In this document: positions 51,310 through 60,247 of the stretch, piece by piece
Numbering within the stretch: position 1 is the first letter of the stretch
How the letters are laid out: each line of letters opens with the position of its first letter
Assembly (NCBI GenBank): GCA_002688035.1
Contig: NZBU01000001.1
Location: forward strand, 1-64,000
From: Candidatus Iainarchaeum sp.
Lineage (GTDB): Archaea > Iainarchaeota > Iainarchaeia > Iainarchaeales > GCA-2688035
Direction: 5' to 3'
Length of the DNA: 64,000 bases
Program-made: the position numbers and the translations under genes
The notes under the pieces: model-generated
The model's input: the letters and a program-made list of their open reading frames with translations, nothing else
The model's database searches: none
What the model was told of the DNA's origin: nothing

Positions 51310-52203
51310 CTACTCTGCATAGCTCTGCAGAAAGACTCCCCTTATTTTTGAGGCAAGCCCTGCAAGCAAGTAATATGAAACATTCAATCCCATTCCAAGC
51401 CAAACAACTGGTTTGACAATTACAGGAAGGGAATAATGCTTTTTGAAAAAATAATACATGCTCTTGTGGTGTAGTATTACGGACTTGAGTTTTACCTGGC
51501 CGGTAGATGTTCCAATCAAATGAATTGCTTTAGTCCTTGGATGATAGACAACTCTGTAGCCTGCCTTTTTTGTTCGGTAACACAAATCAAGGTCGTCGCA
51601 GAAAAGGAAGAAGTATGGATCCAACAAACCAATTTCATCCAAAAGGCTTTTGCGAACTATCATGCAGGCCCCAATAACCCAGTCAACATCACGTACTTCA
51701 CTGTGGCTGCTTCCGGAGAGAAGATATTTTTTGGATTGTGAATTGTTTGGAAATAGTTTTGTGAACAAACCTGTTCTACCAAACAAGGGAGAAAAGTAAT
51801 TTGGAAAGGAGCGGCAGCTGTGTTGTAGCGAACCGTCATTGTTCAGGAGCTTTGTGCCCAGCACACCAACACTTGGATTTTGTTTCATGAATTCTAATTC
51901 TTGCTTTCCAAAAGAGTCAAGAAGGAAACAGTCCGGATTCAATAGTAGCACAAATTCCCCACTACATTGTTCCAGGGCAATGTTGTTGGCTATTGCAAAG
52001 CCAAGATTCTCTTTGTTTTGAATTAAGTTTACTCGAGGAAACTTTTTCGCGACCATGACTGTACTATCTTCGTGGCTTGCATTATCAACAACAAAAACTT
52101 CAAAAGAGACGCCCTGAACTTTACTGAAAACATTTTCAAGGCAAAGCTGCAGCATATCCCTGGTGTTGTGGTTTACGATTACAATGCTCAAATCAGTTGG
52201 CAT
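51310..52203 (-). CDS. GT2 family glycosyltransferase (rhamnosyltransferase-like)
   Basis: The 297 aa open with TDLSIVIVNHNTRDMLQLCL, contain VDNASHEDS (nucleotide-sugar binding), LLLNPDCFLL as the DxD-like site, and WVIGACMIVRKSLLDEIG ... CDDLDLCYRTKKAGY with the ED-type catalytic base. This is the WbbL-like branch of GT2 that adds sugars such as rhamnose to envelope polymers. C-terminal residues about 245-285 are amphipathic and could attach to membrane. Lies between the AlkP-superfamily gene and Cys-rich paralog 3 in the cluster. Confidence 0.9.
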   Translation of the reverse strand: MPTDLSIVIVNHNTRDMLQLCLENVFSKVQGVSFEVFVVDNASHEDSTVMVAKKFPRVNLIQNKENLGFAIANNIALEQCSGEFVLLLNPDCFLLDSFGKQELEFMKQNPSVGVLGTKLLNNDGSLQHSCRSFPNYFSPLFGRTGLFTKLFPNNSQSKKYLLSGSSHSEVRDVDWVIGACMIVRKSLLDEIGLLDPYFFLFCDDLDLCYRTKKAGYRVVYHPRTKAIHLIGTSTGQVKLKSVILHHKSMYYFFKKHYSLPVIVKPVVWLGMGLNVSYYLLAGLASKIRGVFLQSYAE

Positions 52204-52255
52204 GTATAATAGTAGGTATTTTCATATATAATATTTGCTTAAGTTATATTTAGAT

Positions 52256-53731
52256 TTACTGCAAATACCCAAGTGCGCGCAGCCTTTGGAATGTTTCCAC
52301 ATCAAATTCTGGAGTCGCTCCTTCCACACTACCACTGTAGTTCTCTATGTGTTCGATTAGTTTTTCTTCTAAGCGAAGCGCCTGCTCGTGTTCCTCATCA
52401 ACCAAATTAATTGTTTCCTGCGGATCATCACAGAGATTGAACAACTGTGGTTCATCCTGGTAGTGGTCATAAATGTATTTCCAGCATTCCTCTTGCACAG
52501 CACTCTTGTAGTATGGCGAGATTATTGGATAGAGATGGGTGAAAGCAAACTGCCTGAAGGAATTTACGTCTCCCTGCATTAGGGGCAGGAGTGAAACGCC
52601 TTGTGCTTTCTCAGTACTTGGGATTCCAAGAACGTCAAGAACAGTAGGCATTAGGTCAACGTGCTCTACAAATGAATCAACCTTTTTCCCCTCTGGAAGT
52701 GTTCCAGGGAGAGACATTACAAGAGGGACATGGGTTTCTTGGTCATAGAGTGTTCGGGCATGCTCATAGAGAACAGGGAAAGACATTCCTCTATAGAAAG
52801 GGGTTTCGTGTTCTCCGAACTGCTCACCGTGATCTGAAGTGTAAACTATTAATGTGTTGTCCTTTACACCGAGCTCCTCAAGTTTGTCAATAACCATCCC
52901 AATGTGATCATCGCCAAACCTTATCTCCCCATCATAGCGAGAAATTACTTTTCTTATCTCAGTGAAATGTTGAGGGTATAGCTCGTCGTACATTTTGTTG
53001 TAGTCAACATACTGTTCGGTAATGCCATCATGCTCCATATAATTGTCATGCGGATCATACAAGTGGAACCAAAGGAAGAATTTTCCATTGTTTGCGTTTT
53101 CCTCCAGCCAATCCAAAGCAAAAGGAGTGGTTTCCGCAGCGAGCCTTACTCCTGGCGGAAAATTGTAATAGTCAAAACCCTGACTCAAACCAGAGTCCCA
53201 ATCCATCATTCCAACAGAAATTACTGCAGCAGTATTGTAACCATTTGCTTTTAGCACTTCAGCCATCATCAAATACTTTTCAGGAATAGTAACAAAACCG
53301 CTTGAGTTTGCCCTCATAGGTCTTGGTTGATAAACAAAAGGATATTGTGACGACATCATTGAGATGTGGCTGCTTGTAGTGTATGGAACAACAGAGTAAG
53401 AATTCTCAAATAGCACGCCATACTCTGCCAGCTCGTCAAAGACAGGGGTTGTTTTTCTTGGATAGCCATAGGCGGACATATGGTCATAGCGCGTAGTGTC
53501 AAGGACAATGAATAATACATTTGTGTTCTGTGTACTGCTTTGAGTTTGCATTGGCACTTTTTCAATTGCTTCTGGTGCAGCGGCTGTAGGTAATGCAACA
53601 GCACCAGTGTGCACTAGCAAAACAAAGCTCGCACTGAGCAGCAACAATACTACAAAAGCTATTGCCTGATTCTTAGTTTCTTCTTTAATTCTTTCACCCT
53701 CTTTTCCATGAATCCAAGTGTCAAATACCAA
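52256..53731 (-). CDS. Membrane-anchored AlkP-superfamily 'sulfatase' with Thr nucleophile
   Basis: The 491 aa have an N-terminal membrane anchor (about 22-46) and a sulfatase-like domain: FIVLDTTRYDHMSAYGYPRKTTP (metal Asp), PYTTSSHISMMSSQYP, TSDHGEQFGEHETPFYRG and LYDQETHVPLVM. The position of the formylglycine Cys/Ser of true sulfatases is Thr118 (TTSSH), so the enzyme is more likely a phosphohydrolase or phospho-transferase acting on surface glycans or lipids. A TTG start (53731) overlaps the archaeosortase-like gene by 73 bases; ATT at 53687-53689, preceded by GAGGGTGA, gives a cleaner N-terminus. Confidence 0.85.
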   Translation of the reverse strand: MVFDTWIHGKEGERIKEETKNQAIAFVVLLLLSASFVLLVHTGAVALPTAAAPEAIEKVPMQTQSSTQNTNVLFIVLDTTRYDHMSAYGYPRKTTPVFDELAEYGVLFENSYSVVPYTTSSHISMMSSQYPFVYQPRPMRANSSGFVTIPEKYLMMAEVLKANGYNTAAVISVGMMDWDSGLSQGFDYYNFPPGVRLAAETTPFALDWLEENANNGKFFLWFHLYDPHDNYMEHDGITEQYVDYNKMYDELYPQHFTEIRKVISRYDGEIRFGDDHIGMVIDKLEELGVKDNTLIVYTSDHGEQFGEHETPFYRGMSFPVLYEHARTLYDQETHVPLVMSLPGTLPEGKKVDSFVEHVDLMPTVLDVLGIPSTEKAQGVSLLPLMQGDVNSFRQFAFTHLYPIISPYYKSAVQEECWKYIYDHYQDEPQLFNLCDDPQETINLVDEEHEQALRLEEKLIEHIENYSGSVEGATPEFDVETFQRLRALGYLQ

Positions 53732-55254
53732 AACAAAACAAAGTATGCAACAAAGACCAATAGGCCTGTTGCCTCATTAAGCATTCTGGCTGTATCAGGG
53801 GATACAAATGCTCCCAGAACCAATACAATGTAAAGACGCAGGACATTTACCATAAATGCGCCGAACGCTCCCGGGATATACATTACAAGCGCCTTCTTTA
53901 AATGCAGATACTTCCAGTTGAAGAGAAGTAGCACAGAGAAGGCAACAAGGAAATATATTACATTGTTTGCCCCTGCGCTGGCCTCACTAATCCTAATTGC
54001 AAACTGGTTTAATTGGACTGTGAGCTGTGCTCCCTGCAAAGTGAAAGCAGCATTAAAACCGCTGACTTTGAGCAGGAAATAAACAAAGAATGTAGTGCTC
54101 TCTGCAAGTAGCTTTGTACTTTCCTCTACTACGAGCGCGAACCAGTAGACTAATCCTCCTGCCAAAATCGAGAAAACCAGTTCCTTTCTAAGCTTTGAAA
54201 GAGCAAAGCGCGTGAAAGTAATTCCGAACACTGCAAGGAACAGCAGGGCGACCGCTAAAAACTTTAGTATGAAACCAAGTTTGAACAATGCCGAGAATAG
54301 GAAGTTGTTTGATTGTTTTGTATACATCAAGATTTCGCCGTCAACTTCTTTCCAAGAGGAACCATCAAACAGAGTGCTGTTGTCTCGCGCAAAACCTTTT
54401 CCAACAACAAAGCCGACATTTTCCTCAATCCCTTCACTCGTTTTTGCGAGGAGCTCGATTTTGTTGCTTCCTTGTTTTAAGTGTTCTTTGGAAATTGTGA
54501 TTTCGAGCCAACCGCTCACATGCTCAGGAAGAGAAGCATACTGTTCAGTAACATTGTAGTCATGACCATTCACTTGAAGAAAAACCTCGGTGTAAGGATT
54601 GAAAACATTGTCAAAAAATAGTGAGCCGTGCCAGACACCCTGCCAAGTAATTGTAAGGTCTTCTGCTGGCTGGATCTCAAGAATAACTTCTTTTCTAAGT
54701 TTTTGGTCGCGCGCTTCGAGAAAAACCTCACTTATTTGCAGTGAGTCCGCTAGCAGCGGAATTGTCAGGAAACGCCCTGCATCAGGATTAAGTGATTCTG
54801 AACCAGGATTTGAAACGATCATTGGACCCCGCTGTCGCCCTATATTAGCGTCAGGAGGAAGTTCTTGCAGTGCAAAAGTACCGTTAACCTCTGCGCCCTC
54901 GCGAAGCATTCCATCAAAGTCTGAAAGGGAGAAAGCATAAGCTGAGAACAATAAGAGTGATGCAATTAGCAAGTAAAGGGAATTCTTTTTGCTGAATTTT
55001 AATTTTAATTTTTTACCCGATGCTACTGCAAGGAAAACGAAAAGGGAAATTGCTATTCCAGAGAGCCAAATAAATCTTGAAATATTTAGGGCTATAGAAA
55101 TCTTTTGAAACAAATCGTTTCCAGGAACGAAAAATGAAAACGCTAGCGGAAATAAAACAAAGAGCGCTGCAAGGAAAGCCAGAAGTCTGAATAGGATTGG
55201 GTGCAAGCCCACTTTTATTATGATCTCTGGTTGCTTCATTAGAATACCTTCCAA
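53659..55254 (-). CDS. Archaeosortase-like protein lacking catalytic Cys and His
   Basis: This protein of 531 aa has the same build as the archaeosortase at 56163: three N-terminal membrane segments (about 18-110), an outer domain of about 200 aa with Ig/jelly-roll pattern, and a C-terminal exosortase-like membrane domain. Aligning FNWKYLHLKKALVMYIPG with FNWHRISLRRALILYIPG fixes the register. The catalytic Cys is replaced by Ser426 (codon 53977-53979), Arg is kept (Arg473), and the His position has Asn493/Glu494. So it should not cleave, but may bind or present substrates or work as a partner. It overlaps GT2 upstream by 16 bases and the AlkP-superfamily gene downstream. Confidence 0.82.
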   Translation of the reverse strand: MEGILMKQPEIIIKVGLHPILFRLLAFLAALFVLFPLAFSFFVPGNDLFQKISIALNISRFIWLSGIAISLFVFLAVASGKKLKLKFSKKNSLYLLIASLLLFSAYAFSLSDFDGMLREGAEVNGTFALQELPPDANIGRQRGPMIVSNPGSESLNPDAGRFLTIPLLADSLQISEVFLEARDQKLRKEVILEIQPAEDLTITWQGVWHGSLFFDNVFNPYTEVFLQVNGHDYNVTEQYASLPEHVSGWLEITISKEHLKQGSNKIELLAKTSEGIEENVGFVVGKGFARDNSTLFDGSSWKEVDGEILMYTKQSNNFLFSALFKLGFILKFLAVALLFLAVFGITFTRFALSKLRKELVFSILAGGLVYWFALVVEESTKLLAESTTFFVYFLLKVSGFNAAFTLQGAQLTVQLNQFAIRISEASAGANNVIYFLVAFSVLLLFNWKYLHLKKALVMYIPGAFGAFMVNVLRLYIVLVLGAFVSPDTARMLNEATGLLVFVAYFVLFWYLTLGFMEKRVKELKKKLRIRQ

Positions 55255-56102
55255 AATCTTCGCTTTTCAATCTTGTGGTCAATTATGCTGCTCTTGCTCA
55301 AAAGTTCATCGATAACTTTATAGTCTCGCCAACCAATAAATATCCGAGGATATTTTCCTATTAATTTTAGGGCCCATTTTCTATAAAAAAGGAGGACATT
55401 TTTGTAGTTTGGTTTGCCACTAATATCTCCACTGGCATGCTCATGGTGTATACCATTTGCATCCCCCGAAAGCCAGATTGATTCACCAGAGAACTTTGCT
55501 TTTAAGCAGAGGTCAACATCTTCCAAACCATAAAAGAATCGTTCGTCAAACCCGCCTAGCTTGTTGAACAGGCTTTTTTTTATCATCAAGCAGGCTCCGG
55601 TTACAACAAGTTGCTTGGAGTCCCGACCAAAAAGACCTGACAAGAATTTTGGGTCAAAGCCGTAGAATGCGTGCATTGGCAAAAGGTTTGAGCGAAAGAG
55701 AACACCAACATGCTGGATTGTTCCATCAGGAAAGAAAAGGTTTGTTCCAACAATGCCGGCCTCACGCTCATTCATTGTTTTTATCATTGATTCAAGGCAA
55801 CCATTCTCAAGCAAAACATCGTCGTTTAAAAAGCAAAGTATTTCTCCCTTGCTTGCTTCTACTGCTTGATTGTTACTGTAACTGTAACTCTCGTTTGATT
55901 CGTTAAGAATTATCTTACAATTCTTCTTTTTGGAAAGCCTGTTGCAGAGCTCCCTTGTTTCAGGAGTTGGGTCGTTTGCAACAATTATATGTTCATAGTT
56001 AAGCTTTGTGCCTGCCTCAAGCACTTTCACGCTTTGTTCAAGTAAATCAGGCCTGTTTCTCGTTGGCGTGATAACGCTTACAATTGGCTTTGTCTCCAAC
56101 AA
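55239..56102 (-). CDS. GT2 family glycosyltransferase
   Basis: The 287 aa begin KPIVSVITPTRNRPDLLEQ and contain IIVANDPTPE, CFLNDDVLLENG (DxD-like) and GACLMIKKSLFNKLGGFDERFFYGLEDVDLCLK, the acceptor-side ED motif. It should transfer a sugar to a surface glycan or protein. It shares the WbbL-like architecture with the gene at 51310 but is not a close copy. The gene overlaps the degenerate archaeosortase by 16 bases and follows the active archaeosortase by 60. Confidence 0.9.
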   Translation of the reverse strand: MLETKPIVSVITPTRNRPDLLEQSVKVLEAGTKLNYEHIIVANDPTPETRELCNRLSKKKNCKIILNESNESYSYSNNQAVEASKGEILCFLNDDVLLENGCLESMIKTMNEREAGIVGTNLFFPDGTIQHVGVLFRSNLLPMHAFYGFDPKFLSGLFGRDSKQLVVTGACLMIKKSLFNKLGGFDERFFYGLEDVDLCLKAKFSGESIWLSGDANGIHHEHASGDISGKPNYKNVLLFYRKWALKLIGKYPRIFIGWRDYKVIDELLSKSSIIDHKIEKRRFWKVF

Positions 56103-56162
56103 ACTCCCCAGACTATTTTTTCTACAGTAAGAAATAAAAACGCAAGCACGAGGTGCGAGAGA

Positions 56163-57638
56163 TTAGTCTCGGCGAATGAACTTCATTACAAGTGGCCAGA
56201 ATATTACAAAGTAAATTATGAACAGGAACATTGCCGCATTGGTGTGGAAAGTATTTATCGCAAACTCCTTGTTGTAATAGGCTCCGATTAGAAGTATTAG
56301 GGCTACACGAATAATGTTTACAATGAATACTCCAAGCAAGCCCGGAATATAGAGAATTAAAGCGCGCCTTAGGCTAATGCGATGCCAGTTAAAGATTATT
56401 AGTGCAGTGTAAGCAATCAAGAAATATGCCATGCTTTCAACACCGGAACAAATATCTGCAATTGAAACAACAAAACCGTTTATGCCAAGTCTTGGTAAGT
56501 TCGGATTATTGAGATTCATTACAGGGTTGAGCATTAGAACCTTGTAGATATTGTAAATTACTGTGGTAACAATAAATGAAAAGAACTGCCAGTAGCCCTG
56601 CAGGAACGTTCCAAACCAGTAAACCGCGTAAGCGAAAAAGGTACTGAACGCAAATTCTTTCTTTGCATTAAAAATAATTTGTTTAAGGAAGTTCAATCCA
56701 AAAACTGCAAGGAAAAGGAACAGCAAGCCCAATATTTTAAACACAAACCCAAACTTGAAAAGAGTGGAGAACAAAATATTATTTGGTTTGTTTACAAACA
56801 TAATATATTCATGGTATGGGCCAAGTGCTCTATAGCCACCGTTTCCTGAGATAAAACTGTCGTTTGTAAAGTAGGTTGCCTGAGCCAACAAACCTATTCT
56901 TTCACCAGCAGGCCCATTGTCCTTACGAAGTGTAATTGTGTTAAGCCCTGATTTAAAAAAACTTGCAGGAACATTTACTGCAAGCCACTCGATTTGGTTT
57001 TTCTCGAGGCCGGCGTAATACTGACTTATATCAAATTCGTTGTCGTTGACAATAAGGCTTACTTGAGAATTGAATTCTGAATCAGGGCCTCCTTGCCAGA
57101 CAGCAAGGAACTTTATTTCAGTATCCGTTGTTGGCTGTGCATCTAACCTAAGTCGCTTGAGAAAAAATTCGCCCTTTCGATTTAGCAAGTGTACAGCCAC
57201 AGGAACATGGTCATCCAAAGCACCGTGGGCTATTAGACGCGAAGCGTCCAAGTCAATGGTTGTTTCTTTGTCCAGCTGCACAAGTTCTACACCCTCAACA
57301 AGAATAGGATTGATGTCGAGTTGAGTGTAAAAGAGCGCAGCAAACAATAGAATAGAGAGCAAAGCAAATTTTGCATTGGACTTATTAAATGGAATCAACT
57401 CAAATTTTTTTGGTCGAACTAAGAATATTAGAATCAGAACTGAGAATGCAGTAAAAATGTAAACTTTCTGGAGCAGGAAGACTGTTCGCATCTTAGCCTC
57501 AAAATCAAAGCCCGCGACAAAAAATGAAAATGCAAGGGGCAGAAGAATAAGAAGAATTAGCAAGTAAATAAGGGCTCTTGATATTGAAGAATCGAAAAGA
57601 TTGATTTTTGGAATGGAAAGCTTTGGAATGCGAAACAT
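56163..57638 (-). CDS. Archaeosortase/exosortase family protein, active-site residues intact
   Basis: The 491 aa form three N-terminal membrane segments (about 17-110), an outer domain of about 170 aa, and a C-terminal exosortase/archaeosortase domain with Cys397 in DICSGVESM (codon 56448-56450), Arg444 in VNIIRVALILLIGA and His465 in NTFHTNAAMF, the Cys/Arg/His set known to be needed by these transpeptidase-like enzymes. They recognise C-terminal tails consisting of a short motif, a membrane helix and basic residues, cleave and hand over the protein to a lipid. The three PEF-tailed Cys-rich proteins in this window are fitting substrates. A DsbA-like gene precedes it and a GT2 gene follows. 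Confidence 0.9.
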   Translation of the reverse strand: MFRIPKLSIPKINLFDSSISRALIYLLILLILLPLAFSFFVAGFDFEAKMRTVFLLQKVYIFTAFSVLILIFLVRPKKFELIPFNKSNAKFALLSILLFAALFYTQLDINPILVEGVELVQLDKETTIDLDASRLIAHGALDDHVPVAVHLLNRKGEFFLKRLRLDAQPTTDTEIKFLAVWQGGPDSEFNSQVSLIVNDNEFDISQYYAGLEKNQIEWLAVNVPASFFKSGLNTITLRKDNGPAGERIGLLAQATYFTNDSFISGNGGYRALGPYHEYIMFVNKPNNILFSTLFKFGFVFKILGLLFLFLAVFGLNFLKQIIFNAKKEFAFSTFFAYAVYWFGTFLQGYWQFFSFIVTTVIYNIYKVLMLNPVMNLNNPNLPRLGINGFVVSIADICSGVESMAYFLIAYTALIIFNWHRISLRRALILYIPGLLGVFIVNIIRVALILLIGAYYNKEFAINTFHTNAAMFLFIIYFVIFWPLVMKFIRRD

Positions 57639-57690
57639 AATAGATGCCTCATATAGAAAAAGCGGCTAAAGTATAAATTAGTTTGGGTTT

Positions 57691-58449
57691 TTATTCCAAG
57701 ACCTTATCAATAGCCTCTTTCAAAACCTTGAAATCAACTTTGCTTTTCTCCGTGTTAACGAAGACTGTGGGGGTTCCCCTTATCCCTATTGAAGACCCGT
57801 AGGAAATATCCCTCTCTAGCTCTACCGAAGTTTCCTTATTGCCAAAACAGTTGTTGAAGGAAGCTGTGTCAAGGCCGAGGTCTGAGGCAAATTGTTTCAA
57901 GAGCTCTGCACTCTTTTCTTTATCTCGTTCTTTAGACCAACCGGCAGCATCACCCTGCTTTTCAAATAGTATATCGTGGTATTCCCAAAACTTTTCCTGC
58001 CTGCCGGCACAAATAGCTGCAATGGAAGCGTTCTCAGCATTACGATGAATAGATTTCAGGGGGAAATGCCTAAATGCAATTTTAACTTGAGTTGGATAAG
58101 CTTCTCTCACTTGCTCTAACACTGATTGAACTTTTTGGCACCAAGGGCACTGGAAGTCCTCGAAAACAGTTATTAGGACAGGGGCATCTGGATTGCCCAA
58201 GAGTTCAGCCCCTGCCTCGAGCTCGGCGATAGTTGGTTCTTTCAACGGTACTGCCTCCTTAGCAGCTTTTACATTTTTAGCACGCTCATCAAAGTAGCGC
58301 TCAATTGCATCGTCCATTTTTTCAATTGCAAAATTTGCTTTCTTGTTCACAAAATAACCTGTTACTCCTAAAGAAGTAACAATTACTAATGCTAGAAATA
58401 TAATAGAAAGAGGCGTGGCATATTTTGAGACCGTACTTTTATAATTCAT
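57691..58449 (-). CDS. Membrane-anchored DsbA-like thiol oxidoreductase
   Basis: The 252 aa have an N-terminal membrane anchor (about 14-34), a helical stalk to about 70, and a thioredoxin fold with inserted helices: FEDFQCPWCQKVQ (C101-C104), HRNAENASIAAICAG, and cis-Pro in GIRGTPTVFVN. It should introduce disulfides into exported proteins outside the membrane. It lies 52 bases upstream of the archaeosortase, and both Cys-rich paralogs and large Cys-rich proteins in the window need oxidation, so a dedicated role in the sorting pathway is likely. Confidence 0.9.
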   Translation of the reverse strand: MNYKSTVSKYATPLSIIFLALVIVTSLGVTGYFVNKKANFAIEKMDDAIERYFDERAKNVKAAKEAVPLKEPTIAELEAGAELLGNPDAPVLITVFEDFQCPWCQKVQSVLEQVREAYPTQVKIAFRHFPLKSIHRNAENASIAAICAGRQEKFWEYHDILFEKQGDAAGWSKERDKEKSAELLKQFASDLGLDTASFNNCFGNKETSVELERDISYGSSIGIRGTPTVFVNTEKSKVDFKVLKEAIDKVLE

Positions 58450-58485
58450 CCAACCAAAATAAGTTGGAAAAGTTTAAAAAGATTG

Positions 58486-59334
58486 TTAGCGCTGTCTTTC
58501 TTTCAAATAGGTTGCGAGTTCTTCCAAGAGCTCTGCTTTTTCACCCAATGGCTCCAAGGCACTCAGAGCCTTGGCAGTAAATTCTTCTTCAAGCTGTGCT
58601 GTTTTTTCCTCACCATAAACTTTCACAGCATTTATCTCGTTCTTTTGCTCCTTGTCAAGCAAATCATCCTTGAGCTGGAAAGCAATTCCCAGATTTTCTG
58701 CGTACGCGCGCAGTGCCTCGCGCGCCTCAGCAGATGCTTCGCAAATTACTGCTGCGGAATCAACTACGGCAACAAACATGCTTGCGGTTTTTTTCTTGTG
58801 AATGAACTCGAGTTGCTTTGCATCCAATTCTGTTCTCTGTAATTCTATGTCAGTAAATTGCCCAACGACAACTCCCCCAGAACCGATTGCACCGGAAATA
58901 ATTTTTACAACCTCTAAAACTTTTTCGGATTCAACATTCTGTTCCTGTAAGCCCTCAACAATAACCGCGTAAAGCCTATCAAGAAGAGAACAGGCAGCGA
59001 GAATCGCAGTTGATTCTCCAAATGCTTTGTGGCATGCTGCTTTTCCCCTGCGCTCATCAGAATTGTCCACGCAGGGAAGATCATCAAGAATAATTGAGCC
59101 TGTGTGGGCCAACTCAATAGCAACTGCGGCAGGTAAAACCTTCTCTGCTTTGTAACCCAAACTTTCTGCAACAGCAATGGCTAAAACTGGTCTAATTCGC
59201 TTTGCGCCATCAAAAAGGGAGTAGTGAATTGCGTGGTGGAGCTTCTCAGGATAAACAGAAACGGCGGGAACAGCATCTTCCAAAGCGGCTTCTATAAGCT
59301 CTTGATTATCTTGCACAAATTGTTTAATGTCCAT
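58486..59334 (-). CDS. Polyprenyl (geranylgeranyl) diphosphate synthase
   Basis: The 282 aa elongate allylic diphosphates with isopentenyl diphosphate to C15-C20 chains for archaeal lipids. The first Asp-rich motif is DDLPCVD (84-90, counted from ATG 59334), of the DDx4D type usual in bacterial enzymes rather than the DDx2D of most archaeal GGPP synthases; the second is FQLKDDLLD (DDxxD). Lys-Arg-Ile-Arg for diphosphate binding is at AKRIRPV. It is followed on the transcript by nothing in this direction but preceded by ubiA 26 bases upstream. Chain length cannot be read safely. Confidence 0.9.
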   Translation of the reverse strand: MDIKQFVQDNQELIEAALEDAVPAVSVYPEKLHHAIHYSLFDGAKRIRPVLAIAVAESLGYKAEKVLPAAVAIELAHTGSIILDDLPCVDNSDERRGKAACHKAFGESTAILAACSLLDRLYAVIVEGLQEQNVESEKVLEVVKIISGAIGSGGVVVGQFTDIELQRTELDAKQLEFIHKKKTASMFVAVVDSAAVICEASAEAREALRAYAENLGIAFQLKDDLLDKEQKNEINAVKVYGEEKTAQLEEEFTAKALSALEPLGEKAELLEELATYLKERQR

Positions 59335-59360
59335 AACTAAAAAGACCTGCAAAAAGTATT

Positions 59361-60245
59361 TCAAACTAAGTATGCAATAGCAAAACCAATTTGCGCAACC
59401 ATGAGAAGTAGATACATGTGAATCCAGCTAGGGTGGTTGCCCTCCAAAGCCATTGCCTCAGGATTCCGCAGCACCAGGTACACAATGTAAGCGCCCCATA
59501 GCGCAAGCAAAATCAGCCAAATTGCGCTTCCAACAACCCAACCCATTGCAACCCCTATCGGGATTAACAGAAAGGGAACAACAAAAGCCGGCGACATAAG
59601 GTATACGGCTTTTTTCACTCCAAACATTATCGGCAAAGTTCTAATGCCATAGCGGGCATCGCCTTTAATATCAGCAAAGTCCTTGGTTGTTGCCGCACCC
59701 AGAACATAGAGGAAAAGAACAGTTCCAATAAACCAGGGCTCTGGGCTAATTGGGACAATTGGTTTTACCACCGCCCAGCCCGCGAGGATAATGAAGAGAC
59801 CGCGAGGAATTGCAATTGTTATATTCGCAATTAGACCAAAGCGCTTTAGCCGCAAGGGAGGCACACTATAAGAAAGAATGAAAAGAAGGGTAATCCAGCC
59901 AAGAATAAAGAACTGTAAGTTCACAAACCAAGCTAGCACTACTCCAAAAATAAAAAGGGCAATTCCAAAATTCCTTGCAGCATTTACACCAATCCTTCCA
60001 CTTGAAATTGGGCGCGCTGGTTTGTTGATTCTATCAATTTCCAAATCGTAAATCTGATTAAAGACATTACTCATCGCATTCCCAACAGCTATTACAATTG
60101 CACCGAGAATAATTGGGATTAACAAGGAAGAAGTGAATTCTATTTTGGGAGCAGATTGCAATGCAACAATTACCATTGCAAGAAAACCTATTGTTGGGCC
60201 AAGCAAAGTAAAAGGCCGTAGCAGTTCAATATAATCCTTCAACAT
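59361..60245 (-). CDS. UbiA family prenyltransferase (probable DGGGP synthase)
   Basis: The 294 aa have about eight membrane segments and the two Asp-rich motifs: NVFNQIYDLEIDRINKPARPI shown in part as N63-x-x-x-D67-x-x-x-D71 and a second one in KDFADIKGDARYG (about 185-198). Archaeal UbiA proteins of this size make digeranylgeranylglyceryl phosphate, the second ether bond of archaeal lipids. Standing beside a polyprenyl diphosphate synthase and a polyprenol kinase fusion supports this; a quinone or chlorophyll-type role is less likely. Confidence 0.85.
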   Translation of the reverse strand: MLKDYIELLRPFTLLGPTIGFLAMVIVALQSAPKIEFTSSLLIPIILGAIVIAVGNAMSNVFNQIYDLEIDRINKPARPISSGRIGVNAARNFGIALFIFGVVLAWFVNLQFFILGWITLLFILSYSVPPLRLKRFGLIANITIAIPRGLFIILAGWAVVKPIVPISPEPWFIGTVLFLYVLGAATTKDFADIKGDARYGIRTLPIMFGVKKAVYLMSPAFVVPFLLIPIGVAMGWVVGSAIWLILLALWGAYIVYLVLRNPEAMALEGNHPSWIHMYLLLMVAQIGFAIAYLV

Positions 60246-60247
60246 TT

